15,112 nt of DNA from Deltaproteobacteria bacterium (GTDB taxonomy: Bacteria; Desulfobacterota; Desulfobulbia; Desulfobulbales; UBA5123), in contig JAJYKH010000026.1 in the NCBI GenBank assembly GCA_021788685.1, positions 1-15,112 on the forward strand, given 5' to 3'. The translations under genes and the position numbers were made by a program. The notes under the pieces were generated by a model, which was not told the DNA's origin, did no database searches, and worked only from the letters and a program-made list of their open reading frames with translations. This document shows positions 8,501 to 14,304 of the stretch, in pieces; positions within the stretch are counted from its first letter, which is position 1, and every line of letters starts with the position of its first letter.

Positions 8501-9655
8501 AAGCCGGTGCTCGCCTCGACCCTGCTGGAGGCGATTGGCGAAACCCTGGGCAAGGCGCTGGTCCACCGCAGCCGCACGGCAGGAAGGGCCTTGCAGCAGA
8601 GCGAGGCCATGCGCAGGCTGCGGGGGGCGCGGCTGCTGCTGGTGGAGGACAACGAGATGAACCAGGAGCTGGCCCTGGAGCTGCTGAAGAATTGTGGAAT
8701 CGAGGTGGTCCTGGCCACCAACGGCCAGGAGGCGCTCGATGTCTTGAACGCGGACAGCCGCTTCGACGGGGTGCTGATGGATTGCCAGATGCCGGTGATG
8801 GACGGCTACACGGCAACCCGCAGGATCCGCAGCAATCCAATGTGGGACCGCCTGCCGATCATCGCCATGACCGCCAACGTCATCGCGGGCGAACGGGATA
8901 AGGTGTTGAGTGTCGGCATGTGTGACCACATCGGCAAGCCGCTTGACATCACCGCCATGTTTGACACCATGGCCCGCTGGATCGTGCCGGCCAATCCTGC
9001 CGCTGTCCCGACTGCGGGAACGCCGCCGCTGGAAACGGTTTCAGAAGCGCTTCCGGAATTGCCCGGCATCGATACGGCTGCGGGCCTGGCCACCACCATG
9101 AACAACCCGTCGCTCTACCGGAGGCTGCTCACGAAGTTCCGGGAGAGCCAGGCCAACTTTGCCGAGGCTTTCGAGCTGGCGCGGCGTGATGCCGATGCAA
9201 CGGCGGCGGCCCGCGCCGCCCATACCCTCAAGGGCACCGCTGGCAACATCGGCGCGAAAAAGGTGCAGCAGGCAGCAGCCCAACTGGAGCACGCCTGCCG
9301 CGACAAGGCTCCGGCTGCGGAAATCGAGCGGTTGTTGGCGGCAACCATCAAGGCGCTGCAACCGGTCATCGATGGCTTGGCCAGCCTGGAAACGGACACA
9401 GGAGCAGGCAATACCGGCGGGATTGATCCAGAGGCACTGCAGCCCCTGCTTGCCAGGCTGCTGGCCTTGCTGGAAAACGACGATCTGGCCGCCGGGGACG
9501 CGGTCGAAGAGCTCCTGGCGGCGACCAAGGGAACCTTGCTGGCAGAGGGGGTCGGCAGGGTCGCGCAGGCGGTGGCTGGCTTTGATGTCGATGCCGCCAT
9601 CGCCGCCCTGCGGAAGGTCCATGAGGCGATGGAAAGGGAGGGAGCCAACTCATGA
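5507..9655 (+). CDS. Membrane-bound hybrid sensor histidine kinase with three PAS, two REC and an HPt domain
   Basis: The product is 1382 residues from the ATG at 5507, chosen because GGGGAAAG lies 4 bases upstream. A second ATG at 5513 is possible, and a TTG at 5387 would translate the ATCACC repeat. Order of domains: about six hydrophobic segments between residues 34 and 188; three PAS domains (about 219-350, 355-490, 495-630), each with FVI(D/N)..GVxTAWNRAAE and (Y/R)EY..AFYxERRP; a coiled linker; HisKA with the phospho-accepting H654 in MSHEIRTP; HATPase with NLGNNAVKF, DSGIGM and GGTGLGL; REC1 with D945 (LMDWKMP); REC2 with D1092 (LMDCQMP); and an HPt domain with H1239 (AAHTLKGTAGN). It should run a His-Asp-His-Asp phosphorelay at the inner membrane, with the overlapping HD-GYP regulator as likely partner. 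The signal sensed is unknown. All key residues are intact. Confidence 0.95.
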   Translation: MTMKSSDQVGEHTRTLDERVAINQMLLFCKQKQIVIAMAVAFPLILSFLWWYAPLSHVLLLLCLAAVAIVARSRAISKFPKLSPFEVDIPAWQKRFVYLALSSGFLFVVMEVIGYLALNDERWGFLDITVISSCGIGLGSMTFIPGLYPYFALPPLLVMAVFHAVAGGGYNYFMAFGTVLAAVSYLATSRYIGRSFDQSLRLRLQNEILTAEAEQQHRKLADILDSLPDPTFVIDDQGVVTAWNRAAEQTTGVKAAEIVGKGNYEYSVAFYQERRPVLIDLFSEGDRELEKKYGQFNRRGDTLSGEGYIPARGLWFEASASPLRNARGKVVGGIETVRDITDRKNIQIELEASQHQLANIIDSLPTAAFVIDEHGVITAWNRAAERMTGARAIDMIGKGNREYSVAFYGERRPIMIDFLFSRDRQAEERYQLLHLGDDIISGDAYIRPPAARELWIQAYATLLHDAKGKVAGAIETIRDISVHKQLEDELQASEQQLAQIIDLLPEAAFVINREGVVTAWNRAAEQMTGVSGAEIIGRGNYEYTMAFYGERRPILIDLVFLPEQELLQESYSHIRRVGDTLFAESQVPLRNGRIAWLQGSAGLLRDADGTITGAIEVVLDLTERKQFEDDLAAAREAAERASQAKADFLANMSHEIRTPMNAIIGMSYLTLQTELSPKQHNYVQKIHRAADHLLGIINEILDLSKIEAGKLLMEKVDFQLEDVMENLANLLGIRAEDKGLELLFDIAPEIPTALIGDPLRLGQIMVNLGNNAVKFTEHGEVVVGVESVAVAGQEAELHFWVRDSGIGMTQEQQGNLFQSFSQADTSTTRKYGGTGLGLVISKNLVEQMNGRIWVESEYGRGSTFHFHARFGLQAEQAPRRMIRADELAGTRVLIADDNGVAREILATMCRANGMEVDLGLDGRQALEMIEMAASQKSPYALVLMDWKMPAIDGVECIRRMREAGLDHESKVIMVTGYEKEDVLNSAEKRGVPLGTVLTKPVLASTLLEAIGETLGKALVHRSRTAGRALQQSEAMRRLRGARLLLVEDNEMNQELALELLKNCGIEVVLATNGQEALDVLNADSRFDGVLMDCQMPVMDGYTATRRIRSNPMWDRLPIIAMTANVIAGERDKVLSVGMCDHIGKPLDITAMFDTMARWIVPANPAAVPTAGTPPLETVSEALPELPGIDTAAGLATTMNNPSLYRRLLTKFRESQANFAEAFELARRDADATAAARAAHTLKGTAGNIGAKKVQQAAAQLEHACRDKAPAAEIERLLAATIKALQPVIDGLASLETDTGAGNTGGIDPEALQPLLARLLALLENDDLAAGDAVEELLAATKGTLLAEGVGRVAQAVAGFDVDAAIAALRKVHEAMEREGANS
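6182..7380 (+). repeat. Internal triplication of a PAS-domain module in the kinase gene
   Basis: Three modules of about 137-140 codons are clearly related to one another. Their LP(D/T/E)xxFVI starts lie at residues 227, 364 and 504. The DNA encoding TAWNRAAE is close to identical in all three (for example CACCGCCTGGAAC in each), so they arose by in-gene tandem duplication rather than by recruiting unrelated PAS domains. Confidence 0.85.
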
Positions 9656-10752
9656 TACCGTCTGGTTTGCCAAAACCGTCAGTGCTGGTTGTTGACGACA
9701 CGCCCGACAATCTGACTCTGATGTTCAACCTTCTCAAGGGGCAGTATACCGTCAAGGGGGCAAGCAACGGCGAGCGGGCGCTGAAGATTGCCCGGGGCGA
9801 GGACCCGCCCGACCTCATCCTGCTCGATATCATGATGCCGGGCCTTTCCGGCTACGATGTCTGCAAGGAATTGAAGTCTGACCCGGCCACTTCCGGCATC
9901 CCGGTCATCTTCCTGACCGCCCTGCGCGAGATGGAGGATGAGAAGCTGGGCCTGGAGCTGGGGGCGGTTGACTACATCACCAAACCGGTGAGCCCGCCCA
10001 TCGTGCTGGCCCGGATCAAGACCCACCTCGAGAACAAGGTCGCTCGCGATTTCCTGCAGGATCAGAACGCCTTTCTGGAAAGCGAGGTTGTCCGCCGCAC
10101 CCGGGAGGTGACGGCCATCCAGAATGTGACCATCCTGGCCATGGCCTCCCTGGCCGAGACCCGAGACAACGAAACCGGCAACCACATCCGGCGTACCCAG
10201 CAGTACGTCAAGGCCTTGGCCGAGCGGCTGAAGACCCATCCGCGTTTTGCCGCCTATCTGACCCCACGCCAGATCGAGATTCTCTGCAGATCGGCGCCGT
10301 TGCACGATATCGGCAAAATCGGCATCCCGGACAACATCCTGCTCAAGCCGGGGAAGTTCGTGCCGGAAGAATTCGAGGTCATGAAGCGACACACCACCAT
10401 CGGCAAGGAGGCCATCGAACGGGCCGAGAGCGAGCTGGGCAAGGAGATGGAGTTTTTGTGCTGCGCCAAGCAGATTGCCGTCAGCCACCATGAACGGTGG
10501 GACGGCAGCGGCTATCCCGAGGGACTTTCCGGAGATTCGATCCCCATCTGTGGCCGGCTGATGGCCGTGGCAGACGTTTTCGACGCCTTGATCAGTCGCC
10601 GGGTATACAAGGAAAGCTTCCCTTACGAACGGGCCATTGCCATCATCCTGGAGGGCAAAGGAAGCCATTTTGACCCGGACGTTATCGACGCCTTTCAGGC
10701 CATTGTTGATGATTTCAAGGCCATTGCCGAACGGTTTGCCGATTCGAAATGA
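9652..10752 (+). CDS. Response regulator with HD-GYP domain (probable cyclic-di-GMP phosphodiesterase)
   Basis: This 366-residue soluble protein begins with a receiver domain (about 9-127): acidic pair D15-D16, phospho-acceptor D59 in LILLDIMMPG, T89 and K111. A helical linker (130-160) leads to an HD-GYP phosphohydrolase domain with HDIGKIGIPD (H218-D219) and HHERWDGSGYP (279-289). The complete HHE...GYP signature is that of enzymes that linearise or fully hydrolyse cyclic-di-GMP. Its ATG overlaps the kinase stop as ATGA, with an AGGGAGG ribosome site in the kinase end, so the pair are translationally coupled and probably form one phosphorelay whose output is lower cyclic-di-GMP. The stop lies 15 bases from the end of the convergent fadL gene, with no terminator between. 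Confidence 0.94.
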   Translation: MIPSGLPKPSVLVVDDTPDNLTLMFNLLKGQYTVKGASNGERALKIARGEDPPDLILLDIMMPGLSGYDVCKELKSDPATSGIPVIFLTALREMEDEKLGLELGAVDYITKPVSPPIVLARIKTHLENKVARDFLQDQNAFLESEVVRRTREVTAIQNVTILAMASLAETRDNETGNHIRRTQQYVKALAERLKTHPRFAAYLTPRQIEILCRSAPLHDIGKIGIPDNILLKPGKFVPEEFEVMKRHTTIGKEAIERAESELGKEMEFLCCAKQIAVSHHERWDGSGYPEGLSGDSIPICGRLMAVADVFDALISRRVYKESFPYERAIAIILEGKGSHFDPDVIDAFQAIVDDFKAIAERFADSK

Positions 10753-10767
10753 CCAGGGCATGCCGGT

Positions 10768-12012
10768 TCAGAAGAGACAGGTAAAGCCCAGGCTGACCAG
10801 ATGGGCGGCGGCCCCTTCGAAGTGGCCGTCGACGCCGCCGCCTTCGGCCGTATTGTTCACGGTGCGGTCTCCCTTGTCGTCATAGAGGTAGGCCAACCCC
10901 GCGTCAAGGTGCTCGTTATAGCGGTAGCGGCAGCCCAGGGAGTAGATGCGGGAGTCGGAATCGGGCAGCTCGAAGCCCAAGCTCTTGTCGGGAACCGGAT
11001 TGTTGTCGATGGCAAAGCCGGCCATCAGGGTCCACTGGTCGTTGAGACGATGGGTGATGCCGATCCGGTAGGCATTGACGTCGCTCCAGTCTTTCGGGAT
11101 CGAGGCGTCAAAGGCGTAGAAGGGATGACCTGGACCGAAGGTGGTGTTGTAATTGAAATCCAAGTTTTTATATGCGGACCAGTAGGTGCGGTCGAAGGCG
11201 AGCTCAACGGTGGTGCGGCCGAAATCATAGGAGACGCCCAGGGCGAGCACGGCGGGCTGCGGCACGCTCACCCTGGCCGGACCGTTATAGCTCGGGGCGC
11301 CGACATTATCGGCCAGGGTGGCGTTACCCTCCAGATCGAGATCCACCTTGGAACGGTACGTGGCACCGAACCGGAACCGGTCGGTGACCCGGCAGGAGAG
11401 GGCCAGGTTGTATCCGAGCTCAGTGGTGTCGCCATCCAGGTCACGGCTGACATAGGTCCCCGGGCCGGCCACATTGGCGGCATAGCTTTTCACGGTGCCG
11501 TCGGCATAGAGCCCCCGCACTCCCACCGCCAGGGCCACCCGGTCGTTGACCGCATAGGCGACCGACGGGTTGGCCTCGACCACCTTGAGGGAAAATTCCT
11601 CGGCATAGCGCCGCGGATAGGGATCCTGCCAGCGTTTGGCCAGACCGCCGGGATAGGTCAGGGAAAAGCCGAACCGCAGCTGCTTGATTTTCTGGGAAAC
11701 CAGATGGATCTGAGGCAGCAGGAAGGTTTCGCCCTCCGAGCTGCCGCTCAGGGTGGCGGACCTGCTGTCCGTGTAGTCGATCGTGGTCAGCCGGATGCCG
11801 GTGAGATCACCTTCGACCTGCAGCCGGTCTTCCAGCCAGGCCATGGCCGCCGGGTTGAAATAACTCGCGTCAGCTCCGGTGGTGTGAGCCACATAAGCCG
11901 CGCTCAGGGCGGTGGAATTGACCGATTGTTCCGGAATGCGCCAGCCGGAGGCAAAAACCGTGGAAGCGGAAAACACCAGGCCCAGGGCAAGGGGCACAAC
12001 TCTTTTGCTCAT
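10768..12012 (-). CDS. FadL/OmpP1-family outer-membrane transporter of hydrophobic compounds
   Basis: This protein of 414 residues has a signal peptide (MSKRVVPLALGLVFSASTVFA, cleavage about A21/S22). The mature start SGWRIPEQSVNSTALSAAY..TGADASYFNPAAMAWL is the hallmark N-terminus of FadL-type channels, including the NPA motif. Alternating strands of an outer-membrane barrel follow, and the last residue is Phe. FadL proteins take up long-chain fatty acids or aromatic hydrocarbons; the substrate here is unknown, but the relict acyl-CoA ligase upstream points to fatty acids. The second of two adjacent ATGs (12012) is chosen because GGAGA lies 6 bases before it and the signal peptide follows directly. 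The frame stays open upstream to 12093, but those residues (GGPILPDFPETEK) are acyl-CoA ligase remnant, not transporter. Confidence 0.9.
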   Translation of the reverse strand: MSKRVVPLALGLVFSASTVFASGWRIPEQSVNSTALSAAYVAHTTGADASYFNPAAMAWLEDRLQVEGDLTGIRLTTIDYTDSRSATLSGSSEGETFLLPQIHLVSQKIKQLRFGFSLTYPGGLAKRWQDPYPRRYAEEFSLKVVEANPSVAYAVNDRVALAVGVRGLYADGTVKSYAANVAGPGTYVSRDLDGDTTELGYNLALSCRVTDRFRFGATYRSKVDLDLEGNATLADNVGAPSYNGPARVSVPQPAVLALGVSYDFGRTTVELAFDRTYWSAYKNLDFNYNTTFGPGHPFYAFDASIPKDWSDVNAYRIGITHRLNDQWTLMAGFAIDNNPVPDKSLGFELPDSDSRIYSLGCRYRYNEHLDAGLAYLYDDKGDRTVNNTAEGGGVDGHFEGAAAHLVSLGFTCLF

Positions 12013-12015
12013 CAT

Positions 12016-12263
12016 CTTCTCCGTTTCCGGAAAATCCGGCAAGATCGGCCCACCAAGGCTCCCAGCCGAGCCATGGCCGGACAGGCGATGCACCGGTTGG
12101 GGGAATTTTCTGCCAGAATGGCGCCCCGGTCCTTTTCCCGCAGGGTGCGATCGGTCAGTGGCTGCTTCAGAGCCATGTCCACCGCGGGACGATCGGGAAA
12201 GCGGTCAGCCGCCTGGTCGAGCAGATGGTTCAGGGTTTCCGGGCAGGGGCGGACAGATGCCAT
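12016..12263 (-). pseudogene. Relict N-terminus of a long-chain acyl-CoA synthetase gene
   Basis: From the ATG at 12263, 83 codons read ETLNHLLDQAADRFPDRPAVDMALKQPLTDRTLRE, then KDRGAILAENSPNRCIACPAMARLGALV. This matches the start of AMP-forming acyl-CoA ligases (the GDRVAILAENSPNW..A..ARLGAV..PILPDFPE type). About 20 codons are missing between LRE and KDR, and one base is lost near 12060. After that the reading continues in the fadL frame as GPILPDFPETE. The remaining 80-90% of the gene, with the ATP and adenylate motifs, is absent, and fadL begins where it breaks off. The fragment keeps a ribosome site (AGGAG), a palindrome and a possible promoter, so it may now serve as the fadL leader. 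The family call rests on my reading of the motifs. Confidence 0.72.
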
Positions 12264-12274
12264 TGAGCAGGGAC

Positions 12275-12290
12275 TCCTGTGCTCACAGGA
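12275..12290. promoter_or_regulatory. 16-bp palindrome, candidate operator for the ligase remnant and fadL
   Basis: TCCTGTG (12275-12281) and CACAGGA (12284-12290) are perfect 7-bp inverted arms around two bases. The site lies 11 bases before the ligase-remnant ATG and overlaps its ribosome site. It has the form of a dimeric repressor site such as TetR- or GntR-type fatty-acid regulators use. The regulator is not in the window. Confidence 0.45.
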
Positions 12291-12352
12291 AACGATTTCG
12301 ACTGATGCCGATTTTTCGTGTAGTGGCGATTGGTTCTTGAGCAGTGCCGATT

Positions 12353-12381
12353 TGTTTATTGTGGATATTCCAGGAAGTCAA
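12353..12381 (-). promoter_or_regulatory. Possible promoter for the ligase remnant and fadL
   Basis: On the minus strand TTGACT (12376-12381) is followed after 17 bases by TAAACA (12353-12358). The -35 is good and the -10 is poor. It lies about 90 bases upstream of the remnant ATG and upstream of the palindrome. Weak evidence. Confidence 0.3.
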
Positions 12382-12400
12382 GAACGATTTCGTCTGCTGT

Positions 12401-12420
12401 CTGTGAGTGGCTGTGAGTGG
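12401..12420 (+). repeat. Tandem 10-bp direct repeat
   Basis: CTGTGAGTGG occurs twice in direct succession, in the AT-richer stretch between the fadL promoter region and the transposase relict. It may mark an old recombination or insertion scar; nothing else supports a role. Confidence 0.6.
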
Positions 12421-12543
12421 CAAAGGGACGGAGTTAGTTTAATAGTTTATTGACCTATTTGACTCGATTGGATAGGGTTAGATCCCTAAGAGATTGTAAA
12501 ATAATTACTGTTACATCTGATGCTTATGTGCTATGCTTGGCGC

Positions 12544-12860
12544 ATGGACACTTCTCAAATTGTACAGAGGTACAATCTTATTGAGTGGGCGCTTGACGAA
12601 CGCCTTCGACGTCTGGTTGCCGCTTCCGAGGCCAAAGTTCTCGGCTATGGCAGGATCACCATTGTAGCTGAAGCTACCGAGTCTCTCGTCGGGCAATACA
12701 CGCTGGTCTGAAAGAACTTGAGTTGAACCAGTCTGAAGACGCCGCTACAAGTCCCCGTATTAGGCGTCCAGGAGCAGGCAGAAAAAGCATTGCCGAAACC
12801 GACCAAACACTAAAGACCGATCTTGAGCTTTTGGTTGACCCTGTCACCCGTGGCGACCCC
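12544..12860 (+). pseudogene. Truncated, frameshifted transposase of an ISAzo13-type insertion sequence
   Basis: From ATG 12544 the reading MDTSQIVQRYNLIEWALDER then LRRLVAASEAKVLGYGRITIVAEAT matches the start of ISAzo13-family (DDE_Tnp_ISAZ013) transposases, which begin 'LDERTRRLxAAxEAxxLGxGGI'. At about 12695-12700 the frame shifts by one step and continues AGLKELELNQSEDAATSPRI then RRPGAGRKSIAETD..LKTDLELLVDPVTRGDP. This again matches the family, which normally continues ESPLRWTCKS. It stops at GDP (12860) where the purH-like repeat begins. The catalytic DDE core is wholly missing, so it is dead. No terminal inverted repeats could be identified. The family assignment comes from remembered motif order. 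Confidence 0.75.
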
Positions 12861-12906
12861 GCAAGTGGCGATGAAGTACACCGGCCAGCGCTCGTTCAAG
12901 CACTGA
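12853..12906 (+). pseudogene. Second copy of the purH 3' end (last 17 codons and stop)
   Basis: Bases 12853-12906 read A-T-P-Q-V-A-M-K-Y-T-G-Q-R-S-F-K-H-stop, identical in protein to the end of purH at 4936-4989. There are six nucleotide differences, all synonymous third-position changes (GCC/GCG twice, ACG/ACC twice, CAG/CAA, GGG/GGC). There is no upstream purH sequence: the transposase relict is fused directly to it, sharing a few bases (GGCGACCCC) at the join. The fragment cannot be translated as an enzyme. Confidence 0.9.
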
Positions 12907-12940
12907 GGTTTCTCCCTTTTTCTTCGAGTAGTTTATCACC

Positions 12941-12979
12941 AACACGTCCACGGCGCCTGCCGCGGGCGTGTTCTTTTTT
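12941..12979 (+). terminator. Second copy of the purH terminator
   Basis: AACACGTCC (12941-12949) pairs with GGGCGTGTT (12964-12972), with one G-T pair, followed by TTCTTTTTT. It is the same hairpin as at 5015-5052 and probably still works, now isolating the tetratricopeptide array from upstream transcription. Confidence 0.8.
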
Positions 12980-12994
12980 GGTGCGCCTGCGATG

Positions 12995-13251
12995 AAGAGG
13001 CAGAGCTTTTTCTCGCACCCCCCCTTTCACCTTTCCTTCTCCCGGTTTTTTCAGCCGCTGGAATCGATGCCCCCGCGTGCATATTCCCGATTCGGGGTAG
13101 CTGGCATTCAAGCCGTGGCCGTGGTGAGCGGGAAAAGTGCGGCGAGGAAACCGATAGGGTTAAGTCGGAAGGCTAACCGAGGCTTGCCGTTTCAATTGAG
13201 ACTCTCCATATCGGATACCGGGTTTTTGGAGGAGAGAGTTGCGTTTTGCGG
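12995..13251. other. Non-coding stretch before the tetratricopeptide array promoter
   Basis: I find no supported gene. A 95-codon frame at 12968-13255 begins inside the terminator, has no ribosome site and no recognisable motif, and is taken as chance. The stretch does not resemble its positional counterpart 5068-5323. Confidence 0.5.
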
Positions 13252-13281
13252 TTGACAGCTTCTTTCGCGGCTGATTATAGA
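13252..13281 (+). promoter_or_regulatory. Promoter of the tetratricopeptide array, copy of the kinase promoter
   Basis: TTGACA (13252-13257), an 18-base spacer and TATAGA (13276-13281) match the promoter at 5324-5353 in boxes and spacing. The following TGTCTATC is also identical, preserving the ATAGA-TG-TCTAT inverted repeat. The leader ends with CTTATCACCATCACC, as in the kinase leader, then GGAGGAG (13384-13390). Confidence 0.7.
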
Positions 13282-13401
13282 TGTCTATCCAACCGAAATC
13301 GGAAAGGAATTGAATGGTCTTGAGTGGCTGTCTCCCGATTTTTAGCCCGGTCTGAAAAGCGATTTCTTATCACCATCACCTACGGAGGAGCAGAGCAAGT
13401 G

Positions 13402-14304
13402 ATGAAATTCCGGTGCAATCTTGTGGCTGTCTCTCTGGCGTTTTTTGGCATTTCTATAATTGCCGGCATTTGTCCGGGTGTGACTTATGCGGAAGACGAA
13501 GTGGTATACAGGCCAAATGACGACGTGCTGTTTACCATGACGGATTCGCAGGCGCGGGTATTAATAGGATCAATGGATACCGTCACATTTCCCCCTACCA
13601 GCCCCAATTATACTGAGGTCCAATGTAACTACCAAGTAAATCCTGATAGTGTGACCTGGGAATGGCGCACTGAGAGCACCGGCCATGATAATTATACTTA
13701 TGCTCCTGATCTTTTTCGTGTAAATGTAAGCTCGATAGGCGAGGTTTTCGTTATAAGTGGGTACCAAGGCGGGGGTTATAGAGTATGTGTATGCCCATCC
13801 GATAAATCGTGCGGTCAACCGGGAGACAATTCTTGTTCCGGTGCAGCCGTGCCTTATGTGTTTCTGTACGACAAAAACAAAGCAGTTTCCGTGGCCAATG
13901 CCTTCTACGTTCTCAAGGGATATGCCGAAGGCTACAAACCCGGAGATGAAACGGCTTTGTTGGCTGATTTCCAGACGAAGGCTAAAGCATGGCGGGCCTT
14001 GGCTGTTAAACCGGCCCTGTCCGAAGATGTGGAGAAATGCCGGGTTATGGCGGAGGATGCCCTCCGGAACAAGAATTTCGAAAAGGCCGTCCAGTACTAT
14101 GAAAAGGGCTTGGCGATCGAGCCTCTCTGGCCCCAGGGGCAGTTCAATGCCGCTTTGCTCGAAGGGGAGTTGCACGCCTACCGAATGGCCGCGTTTCATA
14201 TGAAGCGTTACCTGCTGCTTGTCCCGGATGCGCCTAACGCCAGGGCGGCGCAGGAGAGGATATGGCTCTGGGAGGAAAAGGCTAAGGAGGAGCAGGGCAA
14301 GTGA
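13402..14304 (+). CDS. Secreted tetratricopeptide-repeat protein, first member of a tandem array
   Basis: This 300-residue protein of unknown function starts MKFRCNLVAVSLAFFGISII and has a Sec signal peptide probably cut after VTYA, before EDEVVYRPNDDVLF. The middle part is Asn/Tyr/Ser-rich with a cysteine cluster (VCVCPSDKSCGQPGDNSCSG) and matches nothing I recognise. The C-terminal 120 residues are helical and hold a tetratricopeptide unit (MAEDALRNKNFEKAVQYYEK, then GLAIEPLWPQGQFNAALLEG) followed by a second helix pair. TPRs bind partner proteins, so a periplasmic or exported binding role is plausible but unproved. GGAGGAG lies 11 bases before the ATG; the GTG at 13399 directly before it is an equally good start (8 bases). 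Its end overlaps the next, paralogous gene. Its 5' half is AT-richer than neighbouring genes. Confidence 0.85.
   Translation: MKFRCNLVAVSLAFFGISIIAGICPGVTYAEDEVVYRPNDDVLFTMTDSQARVLIGSMDTVTFPPTSPNYTEVQCNYQVNPDSVTWEWRTESTGHDNYTYAPDLFRVNVSSIGEVFVISGYQGGGYRVCVCPSDKSCGQPGDNSCSGAAVPYVFLYDKNKAVSVANAFYVLKGYAEGYKPGDETALLADFQTKAKAWRALAVKPALSEDVEKCRVMAEDALRNKNFEKAVQYYEKGLAIEPLWPQGQFNAALLEGELHAYRMAAFHMKRYLLLVPDAPNARAAQERIWLWEEKAKEEQGK
13987..14155 (+). repeat. Near-identical 3' segment shared by the two TPR genes
   Basis: Bases 13987-14155 match 14944-15112 with one difference (GCGGAGGAT against GCGGAAGAT). The match is cut off by the window edge and may continue. The unit offset is 957 bases. Confidence 0.92.

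Larger units (their letters stand above)
12853..12994 (+). repeat. Right copy of direct repeat: purH 3' end plus terminator
   Basis: This is the partner of 4936-5067. Similarity runs through the purH codons, a T/C-rich spacer, the terminator hairpin with an identical GCGCCTGCCGCGGGCGTGTT stretch, and GGTGCGCCTGCGATG. The copies are about 7.9 kb apart in the same orientation. Confidence 0.85.

Noticed and set aside
12013..12093. Longer fadL start at 12093
   Set aside because: The added residues (GGPILPDFPETEK) belong to the acyl-CoA ligase remnant; the signal peptide begins at 12012.
10801..12453. A 550-codon plus-strand frame opposite fadL
   Set aside because: It is antisense to a gene with a clear signal peptide and FadL motifs, has a low-complexity Gly/Val/Ile-rich product, and no motif or ribosome site.
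12968..13255. A 95-codon frame after the second terminator
   Set aside because: It begins within the terminator, has no ribosome site and no motif.
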